The notes: a model not told the origin generated them from the sequence alone. Shown: positions 32,473 through 43,380, counted from the stretch's first letter. The stretch: DNA of 64,000 nt from Rahnella variigena (GCF_003610915.1 NZ_NSDJ01000001.1:2480001-2544000); one strand, 5' to 3'. Made by a program: numbers and translations.

Positions 32473-33927
32473 ATGCCACAATTCGAACACCATTATGCAG
32501 ACCAACTGCCCGGTTTTTACACCGCGCTGCAACCGACGCCACTAAAAGGTGCGCGTCTGCTTTACCATAGCGAGTCGCTGGCGCAGGCGCTGGGGCTGGA
32601 TGAATCTCTTTTCGGCGCTGACCACCGCGAATACTGGTGCGGTGAGAAATTCTTTCCGGGCATGCAGCCTTTGGCGCAGGTCTACAGCGGGCATCAGTTT
32701 GGTGTCTGGGCTGGGCAGCTGGGTGACGGGCGTGGCATTCTGCTTGGCGAACAGGTTTTGCCTGGCGGAAAGCGTTTTGACTGGCACCTGAAGGGCGCCG
32801 GACTGACGCCGTATTCGCGCATGGGTGATGGTCGCGCAGTATTACGGTCCGTCGTCCGTGAGTTTCTGGCTTCAGAAGCGCTGCATCATTTATCGATTCC
32901 AACCACCCGCGCATTGACGATTGCAACAAGCGATGAGCCTGTATTTCGCGAACAGCCGGAGCGCGGTGCGATGCTGATCCGCGTGGCTGAAAGCCATATT
33001 CGTTTCGGGCATTTCGAGCATTTCTATTACCGTAAACAGCCGGAACAGGTGAAGCAACTGGCAGATTATGTCATTGCTCATCATTGGCCGGAATTGCTGG
33101 AAAGTGAACCGGTTGAATCTTTGCGTTATCAGCGCTGGTTTACGGAAGTGGTGGAACGCACCGCCAGTTTGATGGCGCAATGGCAAAGCGTTGGATTCGC
33201 TCATGGTGTGATGAATACCGACAATATGTCTATTCTCGGGCTGACTATCGACTATGGTCCGTTCGGCTTTCTGGATGATTATCAGCCGGGTTACATCTGT
33301 AATCATTCTGACCATCAGGGGCGTTACAGCTACGATAATCAACCTGCCGTAGCCTACTGGAATCTACACCGGTTGGCGCAGACGCTGTCCGGTCTGATGA
33401 CTACGGAACAGTTACAGGCGGCGCTCGGTGAGTATGAACCGGCGCTGATGAAAGCGTACGGTACACTGATGCGAGGAAAGCTGGGCTTCTTTACCGAGAA
33501 TAAACAGGACAACGACCTGCTGACCGGTCTGCTGAGCCTGATGGCGAAAGAGGGCAGGGACTTCACTCAAACCTTCAGGTTGTTAAGTCATACTGAGCAA
33601 CAACAGGCCCGCTCGCCGCTGCGGGATGAATTTATTGATCGTGAGGCTTTCGACAGCTGGTATCAGGCTTATCGCCAGCGTCTGCTGACGGAGGAAGTGG
33701 CTGACGCGACGCGCCAGGACGCGATGAAACAGTGTAATCCGAGAATTATATTAAGGAATTACCTGGCGCAGCAGGCCATTGAACGTGCCGAAAAAGATGA
33801 CATCAGTGTGCTGACTCAACTGCATCAGGCGTTGCGCGATCCATACAGTGACGCGCCGCAATATGACGCGATGGCGGCACTGCCGCCGGACTGGGGAAAG
33901 CATCTGGAAATATCCTGCTCGAGCTGA
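32473..33927 (+). CDS. selO: SelO (YdiU), protein AMPylase pseudokinase
   Basis: 484 aa (E. coli 478). Conserved strings [38 protein letters not shown] (inverted nucleotide pocket), [17 protein letters not shown] (metal-binding Asn) and [21 protein letters not shown]. The C-terminus ends CSS, and the Cys pair formed with the Cys in YICNHS is the redox switch described for E. coli SelO. It transfers AMP to protein Ser/Thr/Tyr, linked to oxidative stress. Strong ribosome site AAGGGGG before the ATG. Confidence 0.95.
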   Translation: MPQFEHHYADQLPGFYTALQPTPLKGARLLYHSESLAQALGLDESLFGADHREYWCGEKFFPGMQPLAQVYSGHQFGVWAGQLGDGRGILLGEQVLPGGKRFDWHLKGAGLTPYSRMGDGRAVLRSVVREFLASEALHHLSIPTTRALTIATSDEPVFREQPERGAMLIRVAESHIRFGHFEHFYYRKQPEQVKQLADYVIAHHWPELLESEPVESLRYQRWFTEVVERTASLMAQWQSVGFAHGVMNTDNMSILGLTIDYGPFGFLDDYQPGYICNHSDHQGRYSYDNQPAVAYWNLHRLAQTLSGLMTTEQLQAALGEYEPALMKAYGTLMRGKLGFFTENKQDNDLLTGLLSLMAKEGRDFTQTFRLLSHTEQQQARSPLRDEFIDREAFDSWYQAYRQRLLTEEVADATRQDAMKQCNPRIILRNYLAQQAIERAEKDDISVLTQLHQALRDPYSDAPQYDAMAALPPDWGKHLEISCSS

Positions 33928-33930
33928 CAA

Positions 33931-33964
33931 AAAAGCCACAAAGCAACATGCCTTGTGGCTTTTT
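33931..33964. terminator. Bidirectional terminator between selO and hmuV
   Basis: AGCCACAA / TTGTGGCT (33934-33941 with 33953-33960) with an A-run before and a T-run after, between convergent selO (+) and hmuV (-). Confidence 0.85.
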
Positions 33965-33980
33965 CCTTTCTGCAGGGCAC

Positions 33981-34769
33981 TTACTGGCGCAGGAAAACCT
34001 GAGGCAACGCGGTGTCCGGATGCGGACAGACGTTTACATCGGCCTGATACCAGCGACTCAGGGTTTCTTCGCTCAGCACCTGAGCTGGTGTCCCGCTGGC
34101 GACCACTTTCCCGCTGTGCAGCAAGATAATCCGGTCGGCATACAATGCGGCAAGATTTAGATCGTGCAGGACACAACACACGGCAAGCGGTGTCTGTTGG
34201 GTCAGATGACGTAACAGGCGCAGCGCATGTTGCTGATGATATAAATCGAGCGCTGAAGTCGGTTCATCCAGAAACAGCCAGCGCGGGGCAGGCTCAGGTT
34301 GCCACAACTGGATTAATACCCGTGCCAGCTGAACGCGCTGTTGTTCGCCGCCGGATAGCTGGCGATAGTCTCGCTCAGCCAGATTCAGACAGCCTGTCTG
34401 CGCCATCACCTCTGCCAGCGCGCGCTGCATATTTTGCTGGCCGTGGGGCGAACGCCCAAGTGTCAGCACTTCGCGGACACTAAATCCGAAAGCCAGCGTA
34501 CTGTTCTGGCGCATTACCGCACGTGTGCGTGCCAGTTCTTGTGGCTGCCAGTCGTTCAGCGGTTTGCCCATCATCGAACATTGTCCCGACTGGGGTGACA
34601 GATAACCGGTCAACATCCGCATCAGGGTCGATTTACCGGCACCGTTTGGCCCGATCAGCGCCACCATCTCGCCGCTTTCCAGACTCATCGAAACGTCATC
34701 AATCAAACGCCGGCCGTTGACAGAATACGTCAGGTTTTCAGCCATCATAAATGAGGAAATATCAGACAT
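33981..34769 (-). CDS. hmuV: HmuV, heme ABC transporter ATPase
   Basis: 262 aa. ABC ATPase with Walker [15 protein letters not shown], signature [15 protein letters not shown], Walker [14 protein letters not shown] and the switch His in [14 protein letters not shown]. It drives HmuU. Last gene of hmuSTUV; its ATG lies inside the end of hmuU (8-bp overlap). An internal ATG pair at residues 8-9 ([10 protein letters not shown]) is an alternative start. Fur-controlled expression is inferred from the box upstream of hmuS. Confidence 0.94.
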   Translation of the reverse strand: MSDISSFMMAENLTYSVNGRRLIDDVSMSLESGEMVALIGPNGAGKSTLMRMLTGYLSPQSGQCSMMGKPLNDWQPQELARTRAVMRQNSTLAFGFSVREVLTLGRSPHGQQNMQRALAEVMAQTGCLNLAERDYRQLSGGEQQRVQLARVLIQLWQPEPAPRWLFLDEPTSALDLYHQQHALRLLRHLTQQTPLAVCCVLHDLNLAALYADRIILLHSGKVVASGTPAQVLSEETLSRWYQADVNVCPHPDTALPQVFLRQ

Positions 34770-35790
34770 TGCGTGGCACTCCCGGACGCAGGATCAGCCA
34801 GAGAAAATACGGACCGCCGATCAAACTGGTCAGCAGTCCCACCGGCATTTCTGCGGGGGCAACCAGTGTACGCGCGAGCGTGTCCGCCAGTAATAACAGG
34901 CAGGCTCCGGCCATGGCTGAACCGGGCAACAGCCAGCGGTGATCGGCACCAATACGCATTCGTAAAAGATGCGGGATAACCAGCCCGATAAAACCGATAA
35001 CGCCCGAAACCGCCACCGCGGCACCGACCAGCAATGCGCTCAGCAGCAACAACTGCAACTGGGTACGGCGGACATTCACGCCCAGATAATGCGCATCTTC
35101 CTCCCCCAGTTGCAGAATGTTCAGACGGCGTGCCATGAACAACGCGGCAATGCAGGCAGGCAGGATCAGCGAAGAAGCAACGGCCAGTGTCGGCCATTGT
35201 GCTTGTCCCAGACTGCCCATGCTCCAGAGCGAGAACTGACGCAACTGCTGATCATCACTGACATAAGTCAGCACGCCTACGGCTGCGCCGCACAGTGCAT
35301 TGATGGCGATCCCCGCCAGTAATAAACGCGATAACCCGCCATGCCCGAAACGGCTCAGGGTGAAGACAATAGCTGAAATCGCCAGACTGCCGAAGAAGGC
35401 GCTGATCATATGGCTGTAGAGAGCCAGAAGCGGCGGCAGGGCGAGCGGCATGACAATCGTCAGTGCAACCGCCAGCGCTGCACCGCTGCTGATCCCAAGC
35501 AGTCCAGGATCTGCGAGGGGATTGCGAAAAAGCCCCTGCATTACCGTACCGGAGCTGGCGAGCGCACAGCCGACCACCACAGCCAGTAACACTCTTGGCA
35601 AGCGTATGCTCAGCCAGACCTGCCAAAGGTCATCGTCAAAAGGACGCGAAATTAACGTCCTGAGCGACAATGCCATCGCGCCGGTATTGGCCGCCAGAAT
35701 AGCCAGTACCAGCAGAGCACCGCCGAGTCCGATCAGCGCCCAAACCGGCGAGCGGCGTCGTGATGGCATTGGGGGGCTCATGCTGCTCAT
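34762..35790 (-). CDS. hmuU: HmuU, heme ABC transporter permease
   Basis: 342 aa with about ten membrane helices, in the BtuC/FecCD family: [43 protein letters not shown] and [21 protein letters not shown]. It carries heme from HmuT through the inner membrane. Its ATG overlaps the hmuT TGA (ATGA), and its 3' end overlaps hmuV. Confidence 0.94.
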   Translation of the reverse strand: MSSMSPPMPSRRRSPVWALIGLGGALLVLAILAANTGAMALSLRTLISRPFDDDLWQVWLSIRLPRVLLAVVVGCALASSGTVMQGLFRNPLADPGLLGISSGAALAVALTIVMPLALPPLLALYSHMISAFFGSLAISAIVFTLSRFGHGGLSRLLLAGIAINALCGAAVGVLTYVSDDQQLRQFSLWSMGSLGQAQWPTLAVASSLILPACIAALFMARRLNILQLGEEDAHYLGVNVRRTQLQLLLLSALLVGAAVAVSGVIGFIGLVIPHLLRMRIGADHRWLLPGSAMAGACLLLLADTLARTLVAPAEMPVGLLTSLIGGPYFLWLILRPGVPRNV

Positions 35791-36617
35791 TTCGCTTGTT
35801 CCGCCGCCTGACGAAGTTGCGCCATCACGGCCGGAGTTTGCAGACCAAAGCCCAGCAGCGACATATCATCCAGCACTAAAACGCGTTTGTTCTTGCCCGC
35901 AGGCGTCATCGCTACACCCGGTAATTTCCACACCTGATCCAGCCCGCCGAGCGTTTTGACACCGTCTGCGGTCAGCAGAAGAATATCCGGCGCACTTGCA
36001 ATCACCCCTTCCTGAGAAAGCGGGCGGTAGCGGCTGAATCCCTGCATGGCATTTTTTGCGCCAACGGAGGTGATCATCGCATCTGCCGCAGTATTTTGTC
36101 CCGCCGCCATAGAAGACATGCCACCGTGGCTCATCACAAACAACATTTTCACCGGCAGCGCATCATGACGTATGGCCGAAAGCTGTGAACGATAAGTGGT
36201 GATCAGTTTCTCCCCTTCAGCCTGACGGTTGAGGGCCGCGGCGATTACTTCAATTTTCTCAGGAACGGTATTGATAGAAGGGGTACCCGGCACACGGACA
36301 ACTTTCACGCCATTTTGTGATAACTGTTGCAACACCAGCGAAGGCTCTGCCAGTTCACTGCTCAGTACCATTGAAGGATGCATTGATAAAATGCCTTCGG
36401 TATTCAGCTGGCGCATATAACCCACATCCGGCAGCGCCAGAACTGCCTTCGGACGCAGACTGGTGCTGTCTCGCGCCACCAGTTCATTGCCAGCGCCGAG
36501 GGCGTAAACAATTTCAGTGACATCTCCGCCGATAGTGACCAGTTTTTCAGCCGCATGTAGCAAAGGTGCTGCCAGCAAAGTGCTGGCAGCGAACAGGGCT
36601 TTCAGAGAGAGTCTCAT
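35787..36617 (-). CDS. hmuT: HmuT, periplasmic heme-binding protein
   Basis: 276 aa from the ATG at 36617, with signal peptide [20 protein letters not shown] then HAAEK (cleavage near residue 23). A class III (BtuF-like) binding protein. Tyr67 in DVGYMRQL and His164 in VMSHGGMSS have the same 97-residue spacing as the Tyr70/His167 heme ligands described for Yersinia pestis HmuT. It hands heme to HmuUV. Its start overlaps the hmuS stop. An in-frame ATG at 36662 lies inside hmuS and would block the signal peptide. Confidence 0.94.
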   Translation of the reverse strand: MRLSLKALFAASTLLAAPLLHAAEKLVTIGGDVTEIVYALGAGNELVARDSTSLRPKAVLALPDVGYMRQLNTEGILSMHPSMVLSSELAEPSLVLQQLSQNGVKVVRVPGTPSINTVPEKIEVIAAALNRQAEGEKLITTYRSQLSAIRHDALPVKMLFVMSHGGMSSMAAGQNTAADAMITSVGAKNAMQGFSRYRPLSQEGVIASAPDILLLTADGVKTLGGLDQVWKLPGVAMTPAGKNKRVLVLDDMSLLGFGLQTPAVMAQLRQAAEQAK

Positions 36618-37648
36618 GCTGCAACGCCTTCGCCACTGAGTTGTGCCAGCTGCTCGCGCCACTGAGTCTGTTCCGGCGTGCCTTCGGTACGCTGTCCGTA
36701 AAGCTGGGCAATCTGAGTACCATCGGCAGCAAACAATTCCAGACTGGTGACGAAACCGTCTTTGGTTGGCTTACGGGTTATCCAGCTTTGTGTGATGGCG
36801 CTTTCCACCAGATGCAGCGTGAAGCGTTCATTGAACACGTTGATCCACTCACCGTGTGGCATCACTTTTTCAATCTGGCCGGTGAAGATCTGCACACAGC
36901 CACGGTTGCCCACGAAAATCATAATTTCGTTTTGGTCTTCTTTGGCGATATTCAGCAAACGGGTCAGGGAACCATTTTCCACGCGCCATGCCAGGTCATC
37001 GCCGACTGCTTCAAAGGCCTGCTGACGGGTGATGTCATGGCGTTTCAGCAACTGGAAGAACTGATGAACGTCAGTCATAGCGCGCCAGTCTGCATCGATA
37101 GCACTGGCATCAGCCGCTTTCCGGGCCGGAGTCGATGGCGCAGCTTCAATCTGCAATGGCGGATTGACGTCGGTTTTGTACTGCGCAATCAGCGCGTCCC
37201 AAGCCGCCATATCGGTTTCATCGGTGTTATAGACTTTATGCACTGCATCGCCGTGAGCATCAAAAAACTGAATACTGTGGCGAACGCCACGAGCCGTGGT
37301 TTCAGACATACTGAAAATATGCTGCCAGTGTTGCAGGAACAGGCGCAAATCCAGCGCGCGCGGGTTCAGAATCAGGCCAGCATGACCACTCAGATGCTGG
37401 TTTTCATAACGACCTTGTTGTTCATGAACGGCAAAATCGTTGCGGGTAATCGATTTTGTTCCACCGACATTTTCCAGAGCAGCCAGCAATGTGCGGGCAT
37501 CAACATCAAGTCGTGCGGCATCATGGGAAACACGTAATGCAGTTAATTCTGCCTCACTGATACCCAAAATTTCCGCCAGATCGCGGGCATATTTACCCGG
37601 GTTCGCGTCTTTAGCCTGTAAATAATCCTGATAGTGAACTGAATGCAT
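36614..37648 (-). CDS. hmuS: HmuS, heme-degrading/trafficking protein
   Basis: 344 aa, the usual HemS/HmuS/ChuS length, with two tandem similar halves (about 1-165 and 185-344) each bearing the fold's [19 protein letters not shown] strand. Members bind heme in the cytosol and cleave it, or pass it on. First gene of hmuSTUV, with a Fur box about 130 bp upstream. No outer-membrane receptor (hmuR) or hemP lies next to it, unlike the Yersinia hemPR-hmuSTUV locus. Confidence 0.94.
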   Translation of the reverse strand: MHSVHYQDYLQAKDANPGKYARDLAEILGISEAELTALRVSHDAARLDVDARTLLAALENVGGTKSITRNDFAVHEQQGRYENQHLSGHAGLILNPRALDLRLFLQHWQHIFSMSETTARGVRHSIQFFDAHGDAVHKVYNTDETDMAAWDALIAQYKTDVNPPLQIEAAPSTPARKAADASAIDADWRAMTDVHQFFQLLKRHDITRQQAFEAVGDDLAWRVENGSLTRLLNIAKEDQNEIMIFVGNRGCVQIFTGQIEKVMPHGEWINVFNERFTLHLVESAITQSWITRKPTKDGFVTSLELFAADGTQIAQLYGQRTEGTPEQTQWREQLAQLSGEGVAA

Positions 37649-37777
37649 TGCCGTCTCCTCGTTAGCCTAAGTCACCCGCCCGCTGGCTGGTAAAAACTCG
37701 CGATGTTATGTGAATGATTTGTAATAAAACTCGGGTCAGTAGCCCGTTAACTTATACTTGGTAATGGGAATTAATAT

Positions 37778-37796
37778 CAATTTGATAATCATTATC
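37778..37796. promoter_or_regulatory. Fur box upstream of hmuS
   Basis: CAATTTGATAATCATTATC agrees with the 19-bp Fur consensus at 15 positions, with a perfect right part. It lies 130 bp upstream of hmuS, whose promoter it should repress when iron is plentiful. Confidence 0.88.
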
Positions 37797-37939
37797 AAAT
37801 CATTGCAAGAACACATCAAGAAAATTTTTGTTGATGGAATGTAATTTTTGCCAGGTAACCCTTTAATGTGAGAGGGATAGTGCAGTATTTACAGAGTGAA
37901 AAGCGCAGGGGGCAGGAAGGCGCGGCGAACCGCAGGCAT

Positions 37940-37965
37940 AAAAAAGGGCAACGAAGTTGCCCTTT
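37940..37965 (-). terminator. Terminator after aroH
   Basis: On the minus strand AAAGGGCAAC-TTC-GTTGCCCTTT followed by T-run, 21 bases past the aroH stop. Confidence 0.9.
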
Positions 37966-37985
37966 GAAAGGTTGCCAGAAAGTGA

Positions 37986-39032
37986 TCAGAACCGGCTGTC
38001 AGTGGCCTCAGCCAGCATCGACAACAGGGTTTCAGTATCTTCCCAGCTCAGGCAAGGGTCAGTCACTGATTTGCCGTAAACCAGCGGCTTACCAGGATGA
38101 ATCGCCTGAGTGCCTTCAATCAGGAAACTTTCCGCCATAATTCCGGCAATCGCTGAAGAACCACTGCGGATCTGCTGGCAAATATCTTCTGCTACTTCCA
38201 GCTGACGGCGGTGCTGTTTCTGACAGTTACCGTGGCTGAAGTCGACCACCAGACGCTGTGGTAAATCAAACTCAGCCAGATTCTGGCAAGCCTGCTCCAG
38301 ATCCTCTGCATGATAGTTGGGCTTTTTACCGCCACGCATGATCACGTGGCCATAAGGGTTGCCTGCGGTGCGATAAATAGTCATCTGACCGCTTTTATCC
38401 GGTGACAGGAACATGTGGCTGGTACGTGAAGAACGAATGGCATCAATGGCGATACGCGTATTGCCGTCGGTACCATTTTTAAAGCCAACAGGGCACGACA
38501 GTGCTGACGCCATTTCACGGTGGATCTGGCTTTCTGTGGTGCGTGCGCCTATCGCGCCCCAGCTGATGAGGTCAGCGATATACTGTCCGATCACCATATC
38601 CAGAAATTCGGTGGCAGTCGGAATACCCAGCTCATTGACGGCAAGCAGGACTTTGCGCGCCAGCTCGATACCGTCATTAACACGGCACGACCCGTTAAGC
38701 TCAGGATCAGAAATTAATCCTTTCCAGCCGACAACGGTACGCGGCTTCTCAAAATACGTGCGCATCACGATTTCAAGGCGATTCTGATACTTGTCACGTA
38801 ATACGCGCAGTTTTCCCGCGTAATCAATCGCCGCTTCAATATCGTGGATAGAACAAGGACCAACGACAACCAGCAAGCGCTGATCTTCGCCACTGACAAT
38901 TTTTTCAATCCGTTTACGTGATTCCATCACGTGTTGTGCGACCGACGGGGAAATTGGCAATTTGTCTGCCAGTGCCTGAGGCGTAATCAGGCTGTCGATG
39001 CGCGTCGTACGCAGTTCATCTGTTTGTGACAT
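37986..39032 (-). CDS. aroH: AroH, DAHP synthase (Trp-sensitive type)
   Basis: 348 aa, the E. coli AroH length. Class I DAHP synthase: VVGPCSIHDIEAAIDYA, MRTYFEKPRTVVGWKGLISDP, GARTTESQIHREMASAL, the metal/His site DFSHGNCQKQHRRQ and the C-terminal TDPCLSWEDTE. It condenses PEP with erythrose-4-phosphate, the first shikimate step. The AroH assignment over AroF/AroG rests on overall similarity and its place next to ppsR. No TrpR operator was seen upstream. Confidence 0.92.
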   Translation of the reverse strand: MSQTDELRTTRIDSLITPQALADKLPISPSVAQHVMESRKRIEKIVSGEDQRLLVVVGPCSIHDIEAAIDYAGKLRVLRDKYQNRLEIVMRTYFEKPRTVVGWKGLISDPELNGSCRVNDGIELARKVLLAVNELGIPTATEFLDMVIGQYIADLISWGAIGARTTESQIHREMASALSCPVGFKNGTDGNTRIAIDAIRSSRTSHMFLSPDKSGQMTIYRTAGNPYGHVIMRGGKKPNYHAEDLEQACQNLAEFDLPQRLVVDFSHGNCQKQHRRQLEVAEDICQQIRSGSSAIAGIMAESFLIEGTQAIHPGKPLVYGKSVTDPCLSWEDTETLLSMLAEATDSRF

Positions 39033-39160
39033 GGTGCTCTCGAAAATTTGTTTCTTCTCTGCGGCAGGAATACCGGGAAGTGATGTCGATCACAATAACC
39101 CAAAAACAGATGAATTCAACCACTGTCAGCAGGATATGCCACCCAAATCAGGAAATGGAT

Positions 39161-39982
39161 TCAGAACATACGACGGCTCATACCGAAGCTGTCCATAATC
39201 TTCGCTGATATCTCCTCAACGGAATAATTCGTACTGTTGAGATAGCGTATTTTGTTCTTGCGAAACAACGCCTCAACTTCCGACACTTCCATCCTGCACT
39301 GGCGTAAGGAGGCATAACGGCTGTTTTCAACGCGCTCTTGCCGGATAGCGGTCAGACGCTCCGGATCAATCGTCAGGCCAAAAAGTTTATGCATATGCGG
39401 TTTTAGTGCTGCTGGCAACTGGATGTTGTCCATATCGTCAGCAGTAAAAGGGTAGTTAGCCGCCCGGATCCCAAACTGAAGCGCAAGATACAGGCTGGTC
39501 GGAGTTTTACCGCAGCGCGAGACGCCCAGTAAAATCACCTGTGCCTGATCGAGATTACGCAGGGAAATACCATCGTCGTGTGCCAGCGTGTAATCAATAG
39601 CGGCAATACGCGCATCGTACTTGGTGATGTTGCTGGCCGTCAGACCGTGCGTTCTGTTGGCAATGGGCGTGGGGTCAACACCCAGCTCATTTTGCAGAGG
39701 CGCCACCAGCGACTGCACTATATCCTGGCAGAATCCTTCACTGCCCTGAATGATATCGCGGATGTTCGGGGAAATAATCGAGTAAAACACCAGCGGACGG
39801 GCTCCGGTTTTCTCAAAAATTTCATTGATCTGTTTGCAGACAGCTCTCGCACGTTCTTCACTTTCTACAAAAGGTAACGAGTAAGTGGTCGCATTGACCG
39901 GGAATTGTGAAAGCACTGCATGGCCCAAAACCTCTGCTGTAATCGCAGTACCATCCGAAATGTAAAACACGCATCTGTCCAC
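39161..39982 (-). CDS. ppsR: PpsR (YdiA), PEP synthase kinase/phosphorylase
   Basis: 273 aa (E. coli 277). DUF299 family bifunctional regulator: N-terminal [21 protein letters not shown]-loop [15 protein letters not shown] near residue 150, and the C-terminal [18 protein letters not shown]. It inactivates PEP synthase by ADP-dependent phosphorylation of a Thr near the catalytic His, and reactivates it with phosphate. It is divergent from its target ppsA across a 520-bp gap. Confidence 0.95.
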   Translation of the reverse strand: MDRCVFYISDGTAITAEVLGHAVLSQFPVNATTYSLPFVESEERARAVCKQINEIFEKTGARPLVFYSIISPNIRDIIQGSEGFCQDIVQSLVAPLQNELGVDPTPIANRTHGLTASNITKYDARIAAIDYTLAHDDGISLRNLDQAQVILLGVSRCGKTPTSLYLALQFGIRAANYPFTADDMDNIQLPAALKPHMHKLFGLTIDPERLTAIRQERVENSRYASLRQCRMEVSEVEALFRKNKIRYLNSTNYSVEEISAKIMDSFGMSRRMF

Positions 39983-40502
39983 AAATGACTCCTGAATTAA
40001 ATCACTTCATTTTATTTATTCGCGCCAATCTTTTGGGGCTTATTAAGTAATAACCAGAATTGAAGGAAATAAAAAGAGTAATTCCTCCGCATTTCCATCT
40101 TATCTTCATTGCTGCGAGATACTGCGCAAAATGGCTGTAATAAATGAAATGCCATTTTAAATTTTTCGCGATCCCTCGCAGGTTTTTGATTTGCTTCAGC
40201 ACAACTTCAGCAGCCCTGTTAGCATGAATCACAGACCGGAGACAGAGATAACTTCTTCATGATTCATAAGGAATAATGCTCATTTCCCCTCAGTAACAAA
40301 AATACTGATGCTGGATTTTTCCTAAACAAAAATAGTTTGATTTGCTGGAACGATTCACCTGTCCATCTTCTATGGATCATTATGCTAGTCTCAAAAAGAC
40401 AGCGTTGTTTAATGACACAAAAAGTGTTTCAGGCAACCGTTGAATAACCGGTTTTACACTCCTGTTGACTATTACTGTAAATAAATAATAAAGGATTGTT
40501 TC
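39983..40502. other. Intergenic region ppsR-ppsA
   Basis: 520 bp between divergent genes. A Cra-type site lies at 40346-40357. The rest is AT-rich, and a 76-codon minus-strand frame at 40002-40232 has no recognisable product. Confidence 0.55.
40346..40357 (-). promoter_or_regulatory. Cra (FruR) site upstream of ppsA
   Basis: On the minus strand TGAATCGTTCCA fits the Cra pattern TGAAWCSNTHHW at every position. It lies 145 bp before ppsA. E. coli ppsA is activated by Cra. Confidence 0.75.
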
Positions 40503-42878
40503 ATGGCTCATCTCGATCCCGATTTACGCAATGTTATCTGGTACAACCAACTGGGTATGAACGACGTTGATAAAGTCGGGGGCAAGAACGCATCCCTCGG
40601 GGAAATGATCACCAATTTGTCTGATTTGGGTGTTTCCGTTCCGAACGGTTTTGCAACGACGTCTCAGGCATTTAATGATTTTCTCGATCAGAGCGGCGTA
40701 AACCACCGTATCCATGAATTGCTGGATAAAACGGATGTGGACGACATCGCACAACTGACCAAAGCGGGCACGCAAATCCGTCAGTGGATCATTGAGACGC
40801 CATTCCAGCCAGAACTCGAGCAGGCTATCCGCGAGGCTTATCAGCAGCTTTCTGAAGGCGAGCCGGAGGCTTCTTTCGCTGTGCGTTCATCGGCAACGGC
40901 CGAAGATATGCCCGATGCGTCTTTTGCCGGGCAGCAGGAAACTTTCCTGAACGTTCAGGGATTTGATGCAATCATGACTGCCGTGAAACATGTTTATGCT
41001 TCTCTCTTCAACGACCGCGCCATTTCTTATCGTGTGCATCAGGGCTACGACCACCGCGGTGTGGCGTTATCTGCCGGTGTCCAGCGTATGGTGCGTTCAG
41101 ACCTCGCCGCAGCTGGCGTGATGTTTACTATCGATACTGAATCGGGTTTTGATCAGGTGGTCTTTATCACTTCTGCCTACGGCCTGGGCGAAATGGTGGT
41201 GCAGGGGGCGGTGAATCCCGACGAGTTCTATGTACATAAGCCGACGCTCGACAAGAAAAAACCGTCGATTGTTCGTCGCACCATGGGCTCAAAGAAAATC
41301 CGCATGGTTTATGCACCAAGCCAGGAGCACGGCAAGCAAGTCCAGATTGAAGATGTGCCAGCCGAACTGAGCACCCGATTCTCCCTGACGGATGAAGAAG
41401 TGCAGGCGCTGGCGCGTCAGGCGATACTGATCGAAAAACATTATGGCCGCCCGATGGATATCGAATGGGCTAAAGATGGTCATAACGGCAAACTCTATAT
41501 TGTTCAGGCGCGTCCTGAGACCGTACGTTCAAACGGTCAGGTGATGGAACGTTACCAGCTTAATGGCAGCAGCAAAGTGCTGGTGGAAGGACGTGCAATC
41601 GGTCACCGCATCGGTGCGGGGCCCGTTAAGATCATCCACGATATCAGCGAAATGCATCACGTTAAGGCAGGCGATATCCTGGTGACCGATATGACGGATC
41701 CCGATTGGGAGCCGATCATGAAAAAGGCATCAGCCATCGTGACTAACCGCGGCGGTCGTACCTGTCACGCTGCGATTATTGCCCGTGAACTGGGCATCCC
41801 TGCTGTTGTCGGTTGCGGAGACGCCACCGAGAAACTCACCGAAAATCAGAAAGTCACGGTTTCCTGTTCAGAAGGTGATACCGGATATGTGTATCAGGAT
41901 GAACTGGATTTCAGTGTACAAAGTTCTGAAATCGATGAGCTGCCAAAATTACCGCTGAAAATCATGATGAATATCGGTAATCCGGATCGTGCTTTTGATT
42001 TCGCCTGCTTACCGAATGAAGGTGTCGGACTGGCGCGTCTGGAATTTATCATCAACCGCATGATTGGCGTGCACCCAAAAGCCTTGCTGGAGTTTGACCA
42101 GCAGCCGGCTGAATTGCAGGAAACCATCAATAAGATGATCCAGGGCTATGACAGCCCGCGCGAATATTATGTGGCGCGCCTGACGGAGGGGATCGCGACG
42201 CTCGGCGCGGCTTTCTGGCCAAAACGCGTCATTGTCCGTTTGTCTGATTTCAAATCAAACGAGTATGCCAATCTGGTAGGCGGCGAGAAGTATGAACCGC
42301 ATGAAGAAAACCCCATGCTCGGTTTCCGCGGTGCTGGCCGTTATGTATCAGACAACTTCCGCGATTGTTTTGCACTGGAGTGCGAGGCAATGAAACGCGT
42401 GCGTAATGACATGGATCTCACTAACGTTGAGGTGATGATTCCGTTTGTACGCACGGTGGCGCAGGCGGAAGCCGTGGTCGCCGAACTGGCAAATCAGGGA
42501 CTGAAGCGCGGCGAAAACGGGTTGAAAGTTATCATGATGTGCGAAATTCCGTCGAATGCTTTACTGGCGGATCAGTTCCTCGAACACTTTGATGGATTCT
42601 CGATTGGCTCGAATGACATGACTCAGCTTGCTCTGGGGCTGGATCGTGATTCCGGTGTGGTTTCTGAACTCTTTGATGAGCGAAATGACGCCGTCAAAGC
42701 GTTGCTGTCGATGGCAATCAAAGCCGCGAAAAAGCAGGGCAAGTATGTCGGCATCTGCGGGCAGGGACCCTCAGATCATCAGGATTTTGCGCAATGGCTG
42801 ATGGATGAGGGAATCGACAGTCTGTCGCTGAATCCGGATACAGTTGTACAAACCTGGCTGGCGTTAGCGGAAAAGTAA
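40503..42878 (+). CDS. ppsA: PpsA, phosphoenolpyruvate synthase
   Basis: 791 aa (E. coli 792). N-terminal ATP-grasp domain (about 20-350; [20 protein letters not shown]), central swivelling phosphohistidine domain with catalytic His near residue 422 in [17 protein letters not shown], and C-terminal PEP-binding TIM barrel (about 480-780; [44 protein letters not shown]). It makes PEP from pyruvate and ATP for gluconeogenesis. It is controlled by PpsR next door and probably by Cra. Confidence 0.97.
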   Translation: MAHLDPDLRNVIWYNQLGMNDVDKVGGKNASLGEMITNLSDLGVSVPNGFATTSQAFNDFLDQSGVNHRIHELLDKTDVDDIAQLTKAGTQIRQWIIETPFQPELEQAIREAYQQLSEGEPEASFAVRSSATAEDMPDASFAGQQETFLNVQGFDAIMTAVKHVYASLFNDRAISYRVHQGYDHRGVALSAGVQRMVRSDLAAAGVMFTIDTESGFDQVVFITSAYGLGEMVVQGAVNPDEFYVHKPTLDKKKPSIVRRTMGSKKIRMVYAPSQEHGKQVQIEDVPAELSTRFSLTDEEVQALARQAILIEKHYGRPMDIEWAKDGHNGKLYIVQARPETVRSNGQVMERYQLNGSSKVLVEGRAIGHRIGAGPVKIIHDISEMHHVKAGDILVTDMTDPDWEPIMKKASAIVTNRGGRTCHAAIIARELGIPAVVGCGDATEKLTENQKVTVSCSEGDTGYVYQDELDFSVQSSEIDELPKLPLKIMMNIGNPDRAFDFACLPNEGVGLARLEFIINRMIGVHPKALLEFDQQPAELQETINKMIQGYDSPREYYVARLTEGIATLGAAFWPKRVIVRLSDFKSNEYANLVGGEKYEPHEENPMLGFRGAGRYVSDNFRDCFALECEAMKRVRNDMDLTNVEVMIPFVRTVAQAEAVVAELANQGLKRGENGLKVIMMCEIPSNALLADQFLEHFDGFSIGSNDMTQLALGLDRDSGVVSELFDERNDAVKALLSMAIKAAKKQGKYVGICGQGPSDHQDFAQWLMDEGIDSLSLNPDTVVQTWLALAEK

Positions 42879-42913
42879 ATCGATTCATAAAGCAATTCCT
42901 AAATCATAAAATA

Positions 42914-42945
42914 AAGGCTGTCACTCACGGGTGATGGCCTTTTCA
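42914..42945 (+). terminator. Terminator after ppsA
   Basis: AAGGCTGTCAC / GTGATGGCCTT with two G-U pairs (42914-42924 with 42931-42941), followed by TTTC, 36 bases past the stop. Confidence 0.75.
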
Positions 42946-43074
42946 TTTTTGTGCAAAGGAACTGGAAAATACTTATTTCAGTAAGGAGGAAACAGAAAAC
43001 GAAGGTTTTTGGCCGGCAGTTTTATCAGGTAATAATAAAAGGTTACCGGAGAATGAAGTTAGCGGACAATAAAT

Positions 43075-43179
43075 AAAAAAAAGGCCCGTCATAGGAGACA
43101 GGCAAAGACTACACACAGCAATTTGGGGTATACCGGCTCAGGGGAAAGCCTGTATATAAATCAGTGAGTTGAAATCCGA
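43075..43179 (-). ncRNA. rprA: RprA small RNA
   Basis: About 105 nt. The 3' part matches remembered E. coli RprA almost base for base: TTGCTGTGTGTAGTCTTTGC followed by a terminator stem GCCTGTC / GACGGGC and eight T. Upstream, GATTTATA and TTTCCCCTGAG correspond to the GATTTATAAG and ATCCCCTGAG segments. The locus beside ydiK is the same as in E. coli. RprA is an Hfq-bound RNA that activates rpoS translation and is induced by the Rcs envelope-stress phosphorelay. The 5' end is set by a TATTAT -10 element at 43192-43187 and is uncertain by a few bases. The 5' stem-loop has diverged. Confidence 0.9.
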
Positions 43180-43218
43180 ACTGTTAATAATACTAAGTTT
43201 CTCAAGGTATTTAGTCTG

Positions 43219-43232
43219 TAAGAATCCTCCTA
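43219..43232. promoter_or_regulatory. RcsB-type box of the rprA promoter
   Basis: TAAGAATCCTCCTA resembles the RcsAB box TAAGAATATTCCTA at 12 of 14 positions. Its centre is about 45 bp upstream of the estimated rprA start, the usual place for RcsB activation. Confidence 0.65.
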
Positions 43233-43320
43233 ATAGAGTTTATTCTCATACTATTTAGTGAGGGCAGTTATTGAGGAACGGATGGGACGTAAAATAGGGG
43301 GAGAGGAAAGGAATAAAATA

Positions 43321-43357
43321 ACGGCGCTGCCACATTCAATTTTATGGGCAACGCCGT
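43321..43357 (-). terminator. Probable terminator after ydiK
   Basis: ACGGCG-TTGCC / GGCAG-CGCCGT on the minus strand with one internal mismatch, 23 bases past the ydiK stop, followed by an AT-rich but interrupted T stretch. Confidence 0.5.
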
Positions 43358-43380
43358 CAGAAAGTTACTTAATGAAGAGT

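Larger units (their letters stand above)
37649..37985. other. Intergenic region hmuS-aroH
   Basis: 337 bp. It contains the hmuS promoter with its Fur box (37778-37796) and the aroH terminator (37940-37965). I searched both strands for a hemP/ydiE-like ORF and saw none. Confidence 0.6.
42879..43380. other. Intergenic region ppsA-ydiK holding rprA
   Basis: 502 bp. In order: the ppsA terminator, a 130-bp featureless AT-rich part, the RprA small RNA gene on the minus strand, its promoter with an RcsB-type box, and the ydiK terminator. Confidence 0.75.

Noticed and set aside
36566..37537. 323-codon plus-strand frame
   Set aside because: It is antisense to hmuS and the start of hmuT; no family features of its own.
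37868..38140. 90-codon plus-strand frame between hmuS and aroH
   Set aside because: It runs through the aroH terminator and into the aroH 3' end in antisense.
39033..39160. TrpR operator before aroH
   Set aside because: I looked for a GTACTAGTTAACTAGTAC-like dyad and saw none.
40002..40232. 76-codon minus-strand frame ahead of ppsR
   Set aside because: No ribosome site and no recognisable motif; AT-rich promoter DNA.
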